DNA of 64,000 nucleotides from Alcanivorax sp. 1008 (GTDB lineage: Bacteria; Pseudomonadota; Gammaproteobacteria; Pseudomonadales; Alcanivoracaceae): assembly GCF_020667895.1 (NCBI RefSeq), contig NZ_JAFMPS010000002.1, positions 201,131-265,130 on the forward strand, in the 5' to 3' direction. Made by a program: the position numbers and the translations under genes. Of the stretch, positions 1 through 9,186 are shown piece after piece; positions within the stretch are counted from its first letter, which is position 1; each line of letters opens with the position of its first letter. A model generated the notes under the pieces. It was not told the origin of the DNA. It was given only the letters and a program-made list of their open reading frames with translations, and did not search any database.

Positions 1-211
1 GCGCGTTTTTGGCGATCTGCTGTGATACAACTCGCAGCTCAGAAGCGTAGGTAATGTTATCTTTGGCCACGTTGGCCTGAATCGCCAGATAACTAAAATT
101 GAATACCGCCAGCAGTACAGCAATAGCTGCGCCCGCATACAGACCCAGCGTCAGCGGACCGCTGGCACCTCCCCGCAATCTGGCGAACACCTCTCCCGGA
201 TTGAAATTCAT
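1..211 (-). CDS. pilJ: PilJ, twitching-motility methyl-accepting chemotaxis protein (N-terminal part only)
   Basis: The gene runs off the left edge of the window, so only the first 70 codons are visible. They start at an ATG at 211 and read MNFNPGEVFARLRGG, followed by a hydrophobic segment at about residues 23-45, which would be the first membrane helix. PilJ is the transmembrane receptor of the Pil-Chp pathway that controls type IV pili. The call rests on this N-terminus and on its place directly downstream of pilG, pilH and pilI on the same strand, as in Pseudomonas. The periplasmic and signalling domains lie outside the window and cannot be checked. Confidence 0.8.
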   Translation of the reverse strand, partial: MNFNPGEVFARLRGGASGPLTLGLYAGAAIAVLLAVFNFSYLAIQANVAKDNITYASELRVVSQQIAKNA

Positions 212-265
212 AACGTGGCTCCTGGCCTGCCTTGCTCTTGTTGTTTCACCCGTTCCCCTGCAACG

Positions 266-811
266 TCAGCCCGTACGAGCAACCTGCAGAAACCTCGGAT
301 CCTCTGCGAGATGCTCAATACTGAACACCTGCCAGATCTCTCCATCTTTTTCATAACCGCCCTGTAAAAAGGGCCGCACTGCTTCATCGACATCTTCCGG
401 CTCAGCGGTATAACCGGTTACCGGAAAGTGCTGCATGCCGTATACATCGTCCACCGTTACACCGGTGTACAGGTCGCCCTGATCAATCACCAGCAAGCGA
501 CGACGTTTTTCCTGCAGCGGCGTACTCTTTTCGAGAAAGCCAGTCAGATCCATCACTGCCATCAAACGGCCACGCACATTGGCGATGCCCTTCATCCAGT
601 GATGCACACCCGGCACCCGCGTGTAGGAAGGCGCCTGAAGTATTTCGGACACCTGCTCCAACGGCGCCACGTACCGACGACCATCAAGCAGAAAGCCAAT
701 ACCACTCCAGTACTGCACGACATCCTGACGGGACGGCAACTGCCACGACCGCTCACGACAGCGAGCAGAAAGTTCCGCCAGTTTGATAAAGGCCGCGGAT
801 GCAGTACTCAC
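266..811 (-). CDS. pilI: PilI, CheW-like adaptor of type IV pilus chemotaxis
   Basis: This is a 181-residue single-domain CheW-like protein. Residues 33-170 carry the typical pattern: GIGFLLDGRRYVAPLEQVSEI, then RVPGVHHWMKGIANVRGRLM and a later VDDVYGMQHF stretch. CheW-type proteins couple a chemoreceptor, here PilJ, to the histidine kinase ChpA in the cytoplasm. It lies between pilJ and pilH, 12 bp after the pilH stop, so it is very probably co-transcribed with them. The length fits PilI. Other CheW paralogues are possible from the domain alone, but the neighbours settle the name. Confidence 0.9.
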   Translation of the reverse strand: MSTASAAFIKLAELSARCRERSWQLPSRQDVVQYWSGIGFLLDGRRYVAPLEQVSEILQAPSYTRVPGVHHWMKGIANVRGRLMAVMDLTGFLEKSTPLQEKRRRLLVIDQGDLYTGVTVDDVYGMQHFPVTGYTAEPEDVDEAVRPFLQGGYEKDGEIWQVFSIEHLAEDPRFLQVARTG

Positions 812-823
812 AACACCACTCCC

Positions 824-1192
824 TTACCCTTCCGCCAGCATCCGATCGACGGTGCGCATCAGCACTTCCTCGTCGACCGGCTTGGTCAGATAGTCTTTAG
901 CACCCTGACGCTGCCCCCAAACCCGATCAGTTTCCTGATCCTTGGTGGTGACGATAATGATCGGAATGTGCGCTGTGTCAGAGCCCTTGGTTAGCTGCCG
1001 GGTAGCCTGAAAACCATTCAACCCCGGCATAACCACATCCATCAACACCAGTTCGGGCAGTTCTGCACGCGCCACAGCCACGCCGTCCGCACCATTCACC
1101 GCCTCAATAACCGAATGTCCATGGCGCTCGAGAATCTCCCGCAACTTATAAGTTTCGGTAGGAGAGTCGTCGACAATCAAAATCTTCGCCAT
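824..1192 (-). CDS. pilH: PilH, CheY-like response regulator
   Basis: A single receiver domain of 122 residues. I chose the ATG at 1192 (MAKILIVDDSPTE) over an in-frame start 45 bases further upstream because it has GGAAGTGAGG about 8 bases before it and because receiver domains begin with this strand. The acidic pair DD (residues 8-9), the phospho-acceptor Asp in VLMDVVMPG, the T in IIIVTTKD and the K in DYLTKPVD are all present. PilH acts with PilG downstream of ChpA; in Pseudomonas it favours pilus retraction. It sits between pilG and pilI. Confidence 0.92.
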   Translation of the reverse strand: MAKILIVDDSPTETYKLREILERHGHSVIEAVNGADGVAVARAELPELVLMDVVMPGLNGFQATRQLTKGSDTAHIPIIIVTTKDQETDRVWGQRQGAKDYLTKPVDEEVLMRTVDRMLAEG

Positions 1193-1237
1193 AACGGCAT
1201 CCTCACTTCCACTCGGCCAACATGGCCAAGATGGCAA

Positions 1238-1624
1238 TTACATCTGAACGTGCTGGCGAATAGCGCCAAGCAATTCTTCTTTTGAGAACGGCTTGGTCAG
1301 ATATTCATCCGAACCAACAATCCGCCCTTTGGCCTTATCAAAAAGGCCATCTTTGGAAGACAACATGATCACCGGTGTATTCTTAAAGGCGCTGTTGTTC
1401 TTGATCAGCGCACAGGTCTGATAACCATCCAGACGCGGCATCATGATGTCGACAAAAATAATATTGGGTTTGGTATCAGCGATCTTCGCCAACGCATCAA
1501 AACCGTCGGTAGCAGTGATCACCTCACAGCCGGCTTTTTTGAGCAGGGTTTCGGCGGTACGCCGGATGGTCTTCGAGTCGTCGATGACCATCACCTTAAG
1601 ATCCTGGAAGTTTTCTTCAGTCAT
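1238..1624 (-). CDS. pilG: PilG, CheY-like response regulator
   Basis: A single receiver domain of 128 residues with the acidic pair in MVIDDSKTIRRTAE, the phospho-acceptor Asp in IIFVDIMMPRLDGYQ, the conserved Ser in IMLSSKDG and the Lys in YLTKPFSKEELL. It is the first gene of the pil cluster, read away from gshB, so the 230 bp to its right should carry the operon promoter. In Pseudomonas PilG promotes pilus extension together with cAMP signalling. The predicted protein is slightly shorter than the roughly 135 residues of known PilG, and no better start is visible. Confidence 0.92.
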   Translation of the reverse strand: MTEENFQDLKVMVIDDSKTIRRTAETLLKKAGCEVITATDGFDALAKIADTKPNIIFVDIMMPRLDGYQTCALIKNNSAFKNTPVIMLSSKDGLFDKAKGRIVGSDEYLTKPFSKEELLGAIRQHVQM

Positions 1625-1855
1625 TGATTGCAGCCTTCAGCCGTCCGCAGTTATGAGGCCTAACTTATTGTTTTACCTTATTTTTTGGATTTTTTATCGT
1701 TTAGTACGATGTTTTCCCTAGTCCAGTGGCGAGTTTTAACACAGTTTCCACATTCAATCTATAACACCTTATAAAGGCTGCAAAAAAGCGCTTTGACGGA
1801 TGGTGTCTCCGGGAAGCGGCACTGCTAACATGTCCACGCCGCCAAGGGAGCCGCA

Positions 1856-2809
1856 ATGACAATCCGCCTCGGGGTCGTAATGGACCCCATCGAAAAGATC
1901 AAACCGTGGAAGGACAGCACCTTCGCCATGCTGCTGGAGGCCCGCAGGCGTGGCTGGCAAGTGCTGTATATGACGCCAGGCGACCTCTACGTACGTGAAG
2001 GCCGGACCTTTGCCCAGGCCGCGGAGCTGCATGTAACCGATAATCACGAGCAGTGGTTTGACAAGGGAGCTAGCACGGAGCTGGATCTGGCCACCCTCGA
2101 CATGGTGCTGATGCGTCAGGACCCGCCGTTCAACAATGACTACATCTACGTCACCTATCTGCTGGAAAAGGCTGAGCGTGAGGGCGTACTGGTGGTCAAT
2201 CGCACCCAGAGCGTGCGCGACTGCAACGAAAAGCTGTTTGCCACGGAGTTTCCCCATTGCTGCAGCCCGACTCTGGTAGCCAGCCGGGCCGACCAGCTCA
2301 AGGCGTTTGTCTCAGAGCAGCGCGACGTGGTGATGAAGCCCCTTGATGGTATGGGTGGCTCAAACATCTTCCGGGTGCCGGCGAATAGCCCCAATATCAG
2401 CGTGATTATCGAAGTGCTGACCCAGCACGGCAAAACCCCGATCATGGCCCAGCGCTACATCCCGGAGATCGTTCAAGGTGACAAGCGCATCCTGATGATC
2501 AATGGCGAGCCGGTGCCCTATGCCCTTGCCCGGGTGCCCAAAGAAGGCGAGCTACGCGGCAATCTGGCTGCCGGCGGCAGCGGCGTGGGCCGGGAGCTAA
2601 CCGAGCGCGACCGCTGGATTTGCCAGCAAGTGGGCCCGGTGCTGAAGGCCAAGGGACTGTATTTCGTCGGCCTTGATGTAATCGGCGATTACCTCACCGA
2701 GATCAACGTCACCAGCCCGACCTGCATTCGCGAGCTGGACGAGATCTATGGGCTGAACATTGCCGGGCAGTTATTTGACTGCCTGCTTGAACAGCTAGTT
2801 GCGGAGTAG
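1856..2809 (+). CDS. gshB: Glutathione synthetase, ATP-grasp
   Basis: This 317-residue protein joins gamma-glutamylcysteine and glycine with ATP in the cytoplasm, the last step of glutathione synthesis. The N-terminus (GVVMDPIEKIKPWKDSTFAM) is the standard GshB signature. The ATP-grasp part includes DVVMKPLDGMGGSNIFR near residue 160, the glycine-rich NLAAGGSG loop near 238 and the metal-binding TEINVTSPTC near 280. Length is normal for the family. AAGGGAG stands 5 bases before the ATG. It is divergent from pilG and only 2 bp from tonB, matching the Pseudomonas order. Confidence 0.96.
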   Translation: MTIRLGVVMDPIEKIKPWKDSTFAMLLEARRRGWQVLYMTPGDLYVREGRTFAQAAELHVTDNHEQWFDKGASTELDLATLDMVLMRQDPPFNNDYIYVTYLLEKAEREGVLVVNRTQSVRDCNEKLFATEFPHCCSPTLVASRADQLKAFVSEQRDVVMKPLDGMGGSNIFRVPANSPNISVIIEVLTQHGKTPIMAQRYIPEIVQGDKRILMINGEPVPYALARVPKEGELRGNLAAGGSGVGRELTERDRWICQQVGPVLKAKGLYFVGLDVIGDYLTEINVTSPTCIRELDEIYGLNIAGQLFDCLLEQLVAE

Positions 2810-2811
2810 CC

Positions 2812-3687
2812 ATGGCCGCCGCCGCTCCTGTCAGCGCTGCCGACCGGCTCAGCTTTATGCTGTTCCTGGCGCTGGCCTTCCATGCCGTACTGATCCTTGG
2901 TCTGGGCTTTAGCGCGGACGAGCCGACTCCGGGTGCTCGCACCATCGAAATCACCATTGCCCAGCAGCTCAGTGACATCGAGCCAGAGGACGCCGACTTT
3001 CTTGCCCAGGCCAACCAGCAGGCCTCAGGGGATCTGGACGAAAAGCGGGAGGTGACCACCACCGAGCAATCGCCATTTGATAGCCAGAATATCGCCCAGG
3101 TGAATCTGCAGGCGCCCTCCACGGTGGACCCCTCGCCGGTGCCAACCCAGCGAGTCGTTATCACCACTCAGGGGGTGTCCTCACGCAAGGCACCGGCCAC
3201 CATCGACAAGCCGACACCGCCAACACCTCTGCCCAAGTCCAAGCAGGAATCTGACGCCGCCCTGAGCAAGGAGATCGCCAGCCTGCAGGCTCGATTGGAC
3301 GCTCAGAAGCAGGCCTACGCAAAACGCCCTCGGATCCATCACCTGACCTCGGTATCCGCCAAGGCCCATTACGAGGCCCTTTATCTGGACTCCTTTCGCC
3401 GTGCTGTGGAAGAAATCGGCACCCGCAATTTCCCGCAAAAGGCACTCAGCGAGGGTATCTTTGGCAATGTCCGGCTAGCCGTGCAGCTAAAGCCTAACGG
3501 CACGGTGCAAAACATTGAGGTCACCCAGTCTTCCGGGCAGCGCTTCCTTGATGAGGCCGCCATTCAGAGTGTCCGTCTGGCCGCGCCGTTTGCTCCGTTT
3601 CCAGACGAAATGCGCCGCAATGTGGATATCCTGGAAATCATCCGCACCTGGCGCTTTGACGCCCGCGAACGGCTGACTTCTCACTGA
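2812..3687 (+). CDS. tonB: TonB family energy transducer
   Basis: A 291-residue inner-membrane protein with one N-terminal anchor at about residues 15-35 (LSFMLFLALAFHAVLILGLG), a long polar periplasmic stretch and a C-terminal TonB domain (about 205-285: GNVRLAVQLKPNGTVQ, then LDEAAIQSVRLAAPF and IIRTWRF). The middle contains a short coiled-coil-prone segment (ALSKEIASLQARLDAQKQAY) and little of the Pro-Lys repeat of classic TonB. Such proteins pass proton-motive energy to outer-membrane receptors. No exbB or exbD lies next to it. The corresponding Pseudomonas gene at this locus, tonB3, is linked to twitching motility, and the pil genes here are close by. Confidence 0.88.
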   Translation: MAAAAPVSAADRLSFMLFLALAFHAVLILGLGFSADEPTPGARTIEITIAQQLSDIEPEDADFLAQANQQASGDLDEKREVTTTEQSPFDSQNIAQVNLQAPSTVDPSPVPTQRVVITTQGVSSRKAPATIDKPTPPTPLPKSKQESDAALSKEIASLQARLDAQKQAYAKRPRIHHLTSVSAKAHYEALYLDSFRRAVEEIGTRNFPQKALSEGIFGNVRLAVQLKPNGTVQNIEVTQSSGQRFLDEAAIQSVRLAAPFAPFPDEMRRNVDILEIIRTWRFDARERLTSH

Positions 3688-3738
3688 ATTCTTGTCTCGC
3701 GACTTGTTCCTCACCTGCTTCACCCCAATACTGATGCC

Positions 3739-4299
3739 ATGAGCTACCCAAGCCTGAAAAATCATTTCCTGATCGCCATGCCACAACTGGCTGATCCCAA
3801 CTTCCACCACAGCGTCATCTGGGTGGTTGAGCACAGTGCGGAAGGCGCCATGGGGCTGACCGTGAATCGTCCCTCATCACTGACCGTGGACGACATTCTG
3901 GAAGACCTCAGCATCGAGCATGATCCGCTGACTGGCCGCCATCAGGTGGTTCAGGGCGGCCCCATGCGCCCGGAAACCGGCTTTATCCTGCACCCAAGCA
4001 CCACCGAGGAATGGACCTCCAGCCAGCAACTGATGGAGGGACTGCAGCTCACCACTTCGCGCGATATTCTCGAGGCGATTGCCGCCGGGCATGGACCGAA
4101 TCGTAGCCTGACAGCGCTGGGCTATGCCGGCTGGGGCCCGGGCCAGTTGGAGCAGGAAATGCTGGATAACACCTGGCTAAGCGTGCCAGCAGATGCTGCC
4201 ACCCTGTTCGACGTGCCGATTAGCGAGCGCTGGCAGGCGGCGGCAAATACTCTCGGCGTGGATATCCGCCTGCTCAGCGGTGACGCCGGCCATGCCTGA
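3739..4299 (+). CDS. yqgE: YqgE/AlgH family protein (DUF179)
   Basis: The 186-residue protein begins with the family pattern LKNHFLIAMPQLADPNFHHSV and continues with EGAMGLTVNRPS, VVQGGPMRPETGFILH and ALGYAGWGPGQLEQE, which together identify the YqgE/AlgH family. The molecular function is not established; the Pseudomonas homologue was once linked to alginate regulation. Its last codons overlap the start of ruvX by 8 bases, so the two are co-translated. The pairing of yqgE with yqgF is very widely conserved. Confidence 0.95.
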   Translation: MSYPSLKNHFLIAMPQLADPNFHHSVIWVVEHSAEGAMGLTVNRPSSLTVDDILEDLSIEHDPLTGRHQVVQGGPMRPETGFILHPSTTEEWTSSQQLMEGLQLTTSRDILEAIAAGHGPNRSLTALGYAGWGPGQLEQEMLDNTWLSVPADAATLFDVPISERWQAAANTLGVDIRLLSGDAGHA

Positions 4300-4723
4300 G
4301 ACACTGCTCGGTTTCGATTATGGCAGCAAAAAGATTGGTGTAGCCTGTGGTCAGTCCCTGACTGGCACCGCCAATCCATTGGCAGCACTTGTCAGCCGTG
4401 ATGGGGTGCCGGACTGGCCTGCCATCGAGAAACTGGTGCAGGAATGGCAACCATCCGGCTTTGTTGTCGGCTTGCCGCTGAATATGGATGACAGCGAAAG
4501 CGAGTCCAGTAGCCGTGCGCGACGCTTCGCCCGGCAGCTGCATGGCCGCTTCAGCAAGCCGGTGTGGATGGTGGATGAGCGCCTGTCTACCCGTGAGGCC
4601 CGCGACCAACTTGGCAGCCGCAACAAGCGCGGCCCGGACCCACGCGTTGACAGCCTTGCCGCCGTGCTGATGATTGAAAGCTATTTCCGCGACGGTGGAA
4701 TCACCCCTCAGGAGCAATCGTGA
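4292..4723 (+). CDS. ruvX: RuvX/YqgF, Holliday junction resolvase-like nuclease
   Basis: A 143-residue RNase H-fold protein. I place the start at the ATG at 4292 ([20 protein letters not shown]), because upstream in-frame codons lie inside yqgE and read poorly. The catalytic acidic residues are visible in [11 protein letters not shown] near residue 8, [13 protein letters not shown] near 93 and [16 protein letters not shown] near 120. The family acts on nucleic acid, and a role in 5' processing of 16S rRNA precursor has been reported in E. coli. It overlaps yqgE upstream and pyrR downstream by 4 bases (GTGA). Confidence 0.95.
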   Translation: MPETLLGFDYGSKKIGVACGQSLTGTANPLAALVSRDGVPDWPAIEKLVQEWQPSGFVVGLPLNMDDSESESSSRARRFARQLHGRFSKPVWMVDERLSTREARDQLGSRNKRGPDPRVDSLAAVLMIESYFRDGGITPQEQS

Positions 4724-5235
4724 ACTGGACCAGCAGCGATATTGATCAACGCCTTGATGCCATGGCCGCCGCACTGCGACAGCAGCTGGAGCAACGCGGC
4801 ATCCAGAACTTCGCCATGGTCGGCATCCACTCCGGCGGAGTGTGGGTGGCTGAGGCCCTGCGACAACGCCTCAACGATGAGATCCCGCTTGGCTCTCTGG
4901 ATATCAGCTTCTACCGCGACGACTTCACCCACCGCGGACTGCACCCCAACGTCAAGCCCAGCCAGCTGCCATTCGAAGTGGAAGGCACCCATATCGTGCT
5001 GGTGGACGATGTACTGATGACCGGCCGAACTATTCGCGCCGCCATGAACGAACTGTTCGATTTTGGCCGGCCAGCATCCATTATTTTGACCACCCTGTTT
5101 GATATCGGCCACCGACAATTGCCAATGTGTGCGGATATTTGTGGCCAGACCTTGGCATTACCACCCCACCAGCGAGTAGAATTACGCGGACCCGCACCAC
5201 TCGCTGCGGACATTATCGAGATGACGCCTGCATGA
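4720..5235 (+). CDS. pyrR: PyrR, bifunctional pyrimidine regulator / uracil phosphoribosyltransferase
   Basis: A 171-residue PRTase-fold protein. It starts with GTG at 4720, within the ruvX stop (GTGA). The PRPP-binding loop is [20 protein letters not shown] near residues 91-110, and the family motif [13 protein letters not shown] is near 30. In Gram-positive bacteria PyrR binds pyr mRNA to cause attenuation; in pseudomonads PyrR is a transcriptional regulator of pyrD, pyrE and pyrF. There is no attenuator-sized leader between it and pyrB, since the two genes overlap (ATGA), so local attenuation of pyrB is unlikely. Confidence 0.93.
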   Translation: MNWTSSDIDQRLDAMAAALRQQLEQRGIQNFAMVGIHSGGVWVAEALRQRLNDEIPLGSLDISFYRDDFTHRGLHPNVKPSQLPFEVEGTHIVLVDDVLMTGRTIRAAMNELFDFGRPASIILTTLFDIGHRQLPMCADICGQTLALPPHQRVELRGPAPLAADIIEMTPA

Positions 5236-6212
5236 TTCACTCGCCGCCATCCGCGAATATCCAGCTCACCGCCGATGGCCGGCTGAAGCACTTCCTTTCC
5301 ATTGAAGGCCTGCCCCGCTCCCTGCTTGAAGAAATCCTTGATGGCGCTGCCAGCTTTGTTGAAGTCGGCGACCGCTCCATCAAGAAGGTGCCGCTGCTAC
5401 GCGGCAAGACCGTGGTCAACCTGTTCTTCGAACCCAGTACCCGCACGCGCAGTACCTTTGAACTGGCCGCCAAGCGGCTGTCGGCAGATGTGCTGAATAT
5501 CGATATTGCCAAGAGCGCCACCAGCAAGGGTGAGACCCTGATGGACATGCTGTGGAATCTGGAAGCCATGGCCAGCGACATGTTTATCGTGCGCCACTCC
5601 GATTCCGGCGCACCGTTTTTTATCGCCAACCATGTCACCCCACAGGTGGCTGTGATCAATGCCGGCGACGGCCGCCACGCGCACCCGACCCAGGCCATGC
5701 TCGACATGTACACCATCCGTCACTACAAGGGCGGCTTTGAAGGACTCAAGGTGGCCATCATCGGCGATGTACTGCACTCGCGGGTGGCACGTTCGCAAAT
5801 TCACGCACTGAATATTCTCGGCGCCGAGGAAGTCCGGGTGATCGCTCCGAAAACCCTGCTGCCGAAGGACATCGAAAGTCTTGGCGTCAGCGTCTACACC
5901 GATCTTGCCTCTGGCCTGCGTGATGTGGATGTGGTGATTGCCCTGCGCCTGCAAAAAGAGCGCATGGACTCGGCCCTGCTGCCCTCGGAGGGCGAGTTCT
6001 ACCGCCTGTATGGATTAAATAACGAGCGCCTGCGGCCAGCCAAACCGGATGCCATTGTTATGCACCCGGGACCGATTAATCGCGGCGTGGAAATTGCCTC
6101 GGAAGTGGCCGACGGACCACGCTCGGTGATCCTCCATCAGGTCACCTTTGGTATCGCTGTGCGCATGGCGGTGATGTCCATGTCCATTAGCGGACAGGAG
6201 AGCGGTCTATGA
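5232..6212 (+). CDS. pyrB: Aspartate carbamoyltransferase, catalytic chain
   Basis: This enzyme condenses carbamoyl phosphate with aspartate in the second step of UMP synthesis. I use the ATG at 5232, overlapping the pyrR stop; the longer frame upstream lies inside pyrR. The product has 326 residues. The carbamoyl-phosphate motif [19 protein letters not shown] is near 70-88, and the [12 protein letters not shown] motif is near 152. [12 protein letters not shown] is near the C-terminus. The N-terminal arm of about 30 residues before FLSIEGL is typical of the Pseudomonas type, which forms a dodecamer with the inactive PyrC' and has no PyrI subunit. Confidence 0.97.
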   Translation: MIHSPPSANIQLTADGRLKHFLSIEGLPRSLLEEILDGAASFVEVGDRSIKKVPLLRGKTVVNLFFEPSTRTRSTFELAAKRLSADVLNIDIAKSATSKGETLMDMLWNLEAMASDMFIVRHSDSGAPFFIANHVTPQVAVINAGDGRHAHPTQAMLDMYTIRHYKGGFEGLKVAIIGDVLHSRVARSQIHALNILGAEEVRVIAPKTLLPKDIESLGVSVYTDLASGLRDVDVVIALRLQKERMDSALLPSEGEFYRLYGLNNERLRPAKPDAIVMHPGPINRGVEIASEVADGPRSVILHQVTFGIAVRMAVMSMSISGQESGL

Positions 6213-7492
6213 ACCAGAAAGCTCACCTGCTGATTCGCAAGGGCCGCGTTATTGATCCGAATACTGGCCGCGATGAGGTGCTCGACATCCTCATTGAGAA
6301 CGGCCGGCTTGTGCGAATTGCTGCCAGCCTGGATGCACCCGGCGCGGAAATTATCAACGCCGAGGGCATGCTGGTGTTACCCGGCCTGGTAGACACCTGC
6401 GTACACCTATCTGAATCCTCCGGCGGCCGTAACGGCTCGATTGCCTCGGAAGCACTGGCCGCTGCCAGCGCCGGTATCACCCATCTGTGCGCGCAACCGG
6501 ATACCAATCCGGTAATTGATAACGCAGCTATCGTGCGCCTGATTCGGGAGCGCTCATTCAAATCCGGCTTTGCCAAAGTGCTGCCGCTGGCTGCCATGAC
6601 TCAAGGGCTGGAAGGTCGTCAGCTGGCGGAAATGGTTACCCTGAAAGAGGCCGGCTGCATCGGCGTCAGCAACGCCGGCAAGCCACTGCAAGACACCTTG
6701 GTGATGAAGCGCTGCTTCGAGTACGCCGCCACCTTCGACATTCCGGTTATGCTGCGCCCCCAGGACGCCGCCCTGTCCGCCGGCGGTTGCGCCCACGACG
6801 GCCCGGTGGCTTCGCGGCTTGGCTTGCCGGGTATTCCCGCCGTCGCCGAAACCATTGAACTGAGTCGCGCACTGCTACTTTGCGAAACCACCGGCGTACG
6901 TCTGCATATCCAGCAAATCAGCTGTGCCGCCAGCGCCGAGTTACTGCGTGATGCCAAGCGTCGTGGATTGCCGGTGACTGCGGATGTCAGCATTCATCAT
7001 CTGCTGCTGGACGAATCAGCACTGGAAAATTTCAACAGCGATTGCCATATCATCCCGCCGCTACGCAGCCGCAGTGATCGCGATGCCCTGCTGGCGGCCG
7101 TGGCCGATGGCACCATTGATGCGGTCTGCTCGCAGCATTTACCGCTCGGCTCCTCAAGCAAACAGGCACCGTTCCCGGCCACCAAAGCAGGCATCTCAGG
7201 CATCGAAACCCTGCTGCCGCTTATGCTGTTACTGGTAGAAAAACAGGCACTGACACTGCCGCGCGCCATCGAACTACTGACCAGTGGTCCGGCTCGCTGC
7301 CTTGGCCAGCAAATCGGTCATCTGGAAATCGGCCGCGCCGCCAGCCTGTGTGTTGTGGACATGCACGCCCAGCAAACCCATAGCGAACATTGGTTATCCG
7401 CTGGAAAGAACAGCCCATGGATTGACACCAACCTGCCCGGCGCAGTGCGCCTTACCGTCTGCGAAGGCAAGGTAAGCTGGTTGTCGGACTGA
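6209..7492 (+). CDS. pyrC': Dihydroorotase-like PyrC', non-catalytic partner of PyrB
   Basis: A 427-residue amidohydrolase-fold protein whose start overlaps the pyrB stop by 4 bases. Active dihydroorotases carry an HxH zinc motif after the first strand and an Asp in a TDHAPH-like motif. Here the first is DTCVHLSES (residues 62-70), with the first His replaced by Cys, and the second is CSQHLPLG, with Asp replaced by Gln. It is therefore expected to be catalytically dead. In Pseudomonas such a protein is needed to assemble the PyrB dodecamer, and the gene order here supports the same role. A true pyrC must lie elsewhere. Confidence 0.9.
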   Translation: MNQKAHLLIRKGRVIDPNTGRDEVLDILIENGRLVRIAASLDAPGAEIINAEGMLVLPGLVDTCVHLSESSGGRNGSIASEALAAASAGITHLCAQPDTNPVIDNAAIVRLIRERSFKSGFAKVLPLAAMTQGLEGRQLAEMVTLKEAGCIGVSNAGKPLQDTLVMKRCFEYAATFDIPVMLRPQDAALSAGGCAHDGPVASRLGLPGIPAVAETIELSRALLLCETTGVRLHIQQISCAASAELLRDAKRRGLPVTADVSIHHLLLDESALENFNSDCHIIPPLRSRSDRDALLAAVADGTIDAVCSQHLPLGSSSKQAPFPATKAGISGIETLLPLMLLLVEKQALTLPRAIELLTSGPARCLGQQIGHLEIGRAASLCVVDMHAQQTHSEHWLSAGKNSPWIDTNLPGAVRLTVCEGKVSWLSD

Positions 7493-7493
7493 G

Positions 7494-7991
7494 TCAGAAC
7501 AACCAGATCAGCAGAATCAATACAGCCACGCCAGCAAGCCCCGCTTTGATTGCGGTGGCCGGATTATCAAACAGGGGTATGGAAGAAAAGTCCGGCTTGT
7601 CATCGCCCGCCGACATGGCTGCCTTAACCCGCTCTTCCACGGATGCATCCGCCGGATTGCCAGCCGATGTTGCCGCCGGAGTCGCAACCGGTGCCAGTGC
7701 TGGCGCGGCCGTGCGCCGCACGGCCTGAACCTGAGCCGCCTGGGCCGCTGGCGGCTTGATTGCTTGCGGTGCCGGGCTGGCGGACTGCCAGGCGAAGCGC
7801 GGCACCATCACCCCCGCAACATCCACCTCCTCGGTGAACATAGCCAATGGCCGCACCCACAAACCCTGCTCTCCATACATGGGCCGATACACCACTACCT
7901 TTTCCAGGGTCTCACTGTGGGTAGCCACTTCGACAACCTGATACATGTTGCCTTTGTAATGCTTGTAGATGCCGGGTCGCAGAGTTGTCAT
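7494..7991 (-). CDS. DUF1653 domain protein with C-terminal membrane anchor
   Basis: The ORF is open further upstream, but the DUF1653-type domain begins at once with MTTLRPGIYKHYKGNMYQVV. The ATG at 7991 has AAGGAAG at good spacing, so I use that start (165 residues). The domain covers residues 1-70, with the family features VVYRPMYGEQGLWVRPLAMF. It is followed by an Ala/Pro-rich linker of about 65 residues and a final hydrophobic helix (AGLAGVAVLILLIWLF) that would insert as a tail anchor. The function is unknown. It converges with pyrC', leaving 1 bp between the stop codons. Confidence 0.75.
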   Translation of the reverse strand: MTTLRPGIYKHYKGNMYQVVEVATHSETLEKVVVYRPMYGEQGLWVRPLAMFTEEVDVAGVMVPRFAWQSASPAPQAIKPPAAQAAQVQAVRRTAAPALAPVATPAATSAGNPADASVEERVKAAMSAGDDKPDFSSIPLFDNPATAIKAGLAGVAVLILLIWLF

Positions 7992-8056
7992 GGTGCCAAT
8001 ACTTCCTTGAGCGATGATCACAATGATGCCCGAGCTACCGGCAGGATCAAGCAGCC

Positions 8057-8626
8057 CTACCGTTGATAGCTGGCCAGATCTTCGGCGGTGTTCAGGTTGC
8101 AAAAGGCCTGTGCTGATGAAAACTGACAAACCCGTAGCGGCTTGCCCTCCAGCCAACCGTGCACACTGCGACCACCCTGATCCAGATAGCGTGACAGATC
8201 CCCACGCCAGCGGGCCGATGACAACGCCATGCACAAAGGCTGCAACCGCTCACCATCGTGGGCAACAGCGATGCTGTCTTCATCTTCGAGTTGGGCCAAC
8301 AAGTCTTGCGCCAGTGAAAGCGGCAAATCTGGCATATCACAGGGCACGACTACTGCCCGAGCGCTACTGCATTGCAACAACAGTGCTTCCAGGCCGGCTA
8401 ACGGCCCGCAGAACTCCTGACGCTGATCCGCCACCGTCCTCACACCAAGACTGGCATAACGATCTGCATTGCGATTAGCACTAACCAGCATGGCCGGAGC
8501 GCAAAGTCGTGCCTGCAAATGCAGCACGGCCGGTTGCCCATCAATCAGCATCAGGCCCTTGTCGAGGCCATCCAGGCGACTGCCCCGCCCCCCGGCCAAC
8601 ACTAGCAACTGCCAATCATTCAGCAT
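8057..8626 (-). CDS. mobA: Molybdenum cofactor guanylyltransferase MobA
   Basis: MobA transfers GMP from GTP to molybdopterin to make the MGD cofactor of the DMSO-reductase family. The 189-residue reading starts at the ATG at 8626 (MLNDWQLLVLAGGRGSRL); the upstream extension overlaps moaB. The nucleotide loop LAGGRGSRLDGLDKG (residues 9-23) and VVVPCDMPDLP (near 92) are family signatures. It lies 10 bp after moaB and is probably in one transcript with moaA and moaB. The molybdoenzyme at 25439-27799 would need this cofactor form. Confidence 0.93.
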   Translation of the reverse strand: MLNDWQLLVLAGGRGSRLDGLDKGLMLIDGQPAVLHLQARLCAPAMLVSANRNADRYASLGVRTVADQRQEFCGPLAGLEALLLQCSSARAVVVPCDMPDLPLSLAQDLLAQLEDEDSIAVAHDGERLQPLCMALSSARWRGDLSRYLDQGGRSVHGWLEGKPLRVCQFSSAQAFCNLNTAEDLASYQR

Positions 8627-8636
8627 GGCCGGCTGT

Positions 8637-9170
8637 TCAGCCACAGCGCTGACCGTGCCCACCGCGCAGGTGTTGAACAAAGTTGCAGGGACGAAAGCGA
8701 CTATCCAACTGACTGGCAAGAATGCCATCCCAGGCCGTGCGGCAAGCACCAGTAGAGCCCGGCAGACAGCAGATCAGCACGCCATCGGCGAGCCCCGCCA
8801 CGGCGCGCGACTGAACGGTAGAGGTGCCGATCTCGCTGTAGGAAAGCTGACGGAATAGCTCTCCAAAACCATCGACACTTTTATTAAATAGTGGCGCCAG
8901 GGCCTCCGGGGTGGAGTCACGTCCAGTAAAACCGGTGCCGCCGGTGACCAGAATAACTTGCACGTCTCCTTCACCAACCCAACGGCACACCTGCTCACGC
9001 AACTGCCAGATGTCATCACGCAGCAAAGCGCGATCTGCCAGCTGATGGCCCGCTTCAGACAATTTTTCAACCAGCAGTGCACCGGACGTATCTGTATCCG
9101 GTGTGCGTGTATCCGATACAGTAAGCACGGCGATGCGCAGCGAAACAAACTCTGTCGTGGACTGGCTCAT
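8637..9170 (-). CDS. moaB: Molybdenum cofactor biosynthesis protein MoaB
   Basis: A 177-residue member of the MoaB/MogA family, with the start at 9170 ([22 protein letters not shown]) behind a GGAG site. Family motifs are [20 protein letters not shown] near residue 75-95 and the glycine-rich [16 protein letters not shown] near 145. MogA-type proteins adenylate molybdopterin before molybdenum insertion; MoaB in E. coli is dispensable and its exact role is less clear. The N-terminal extension before the first strand and the hexamer-type length are closer to MoaB than MogA. Gene order is moaA-moaB-mobA. Confidence 0.92.
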   Translation of the reverse strand: MSQSTTEFVSLRIAVLTVSDTRTPDTDTSGALLVEKLSEAGHQLADRALLRDDIWQLREQVCRWVGEGDVQVILVTGGTGFTGRDSTPEALAPLFNKSVDGFGELFRQLSYSEIGTSTVQSRAVAGLADGVLICCLPGSTGACRTAWDGILASQLDSRFRPCNFVQHLRGGHGQRCG

Positions 9171-9186
9171 ATAAGCTCCGAAATAT

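Noticed and set aside
428-994. Long open frame opposite pilI and pilH
   Set aside because: It is antisense to two well-identified genes and its protein reads as a shadow of them.
1625-1855. Sigma-70 promoters between pilG and gshB (TTGACG near 1793, TAACAT near 1828)
   Set aside because: The spacing is far too long for a -35/-10 pair, and no better pair stands out.
4720-5235. PyrR-dependent attenuator before pyrB
   Set aside because: pyrR and pyrB overlap by 4 bases, leaving no room for a leader with alternative hairpins.
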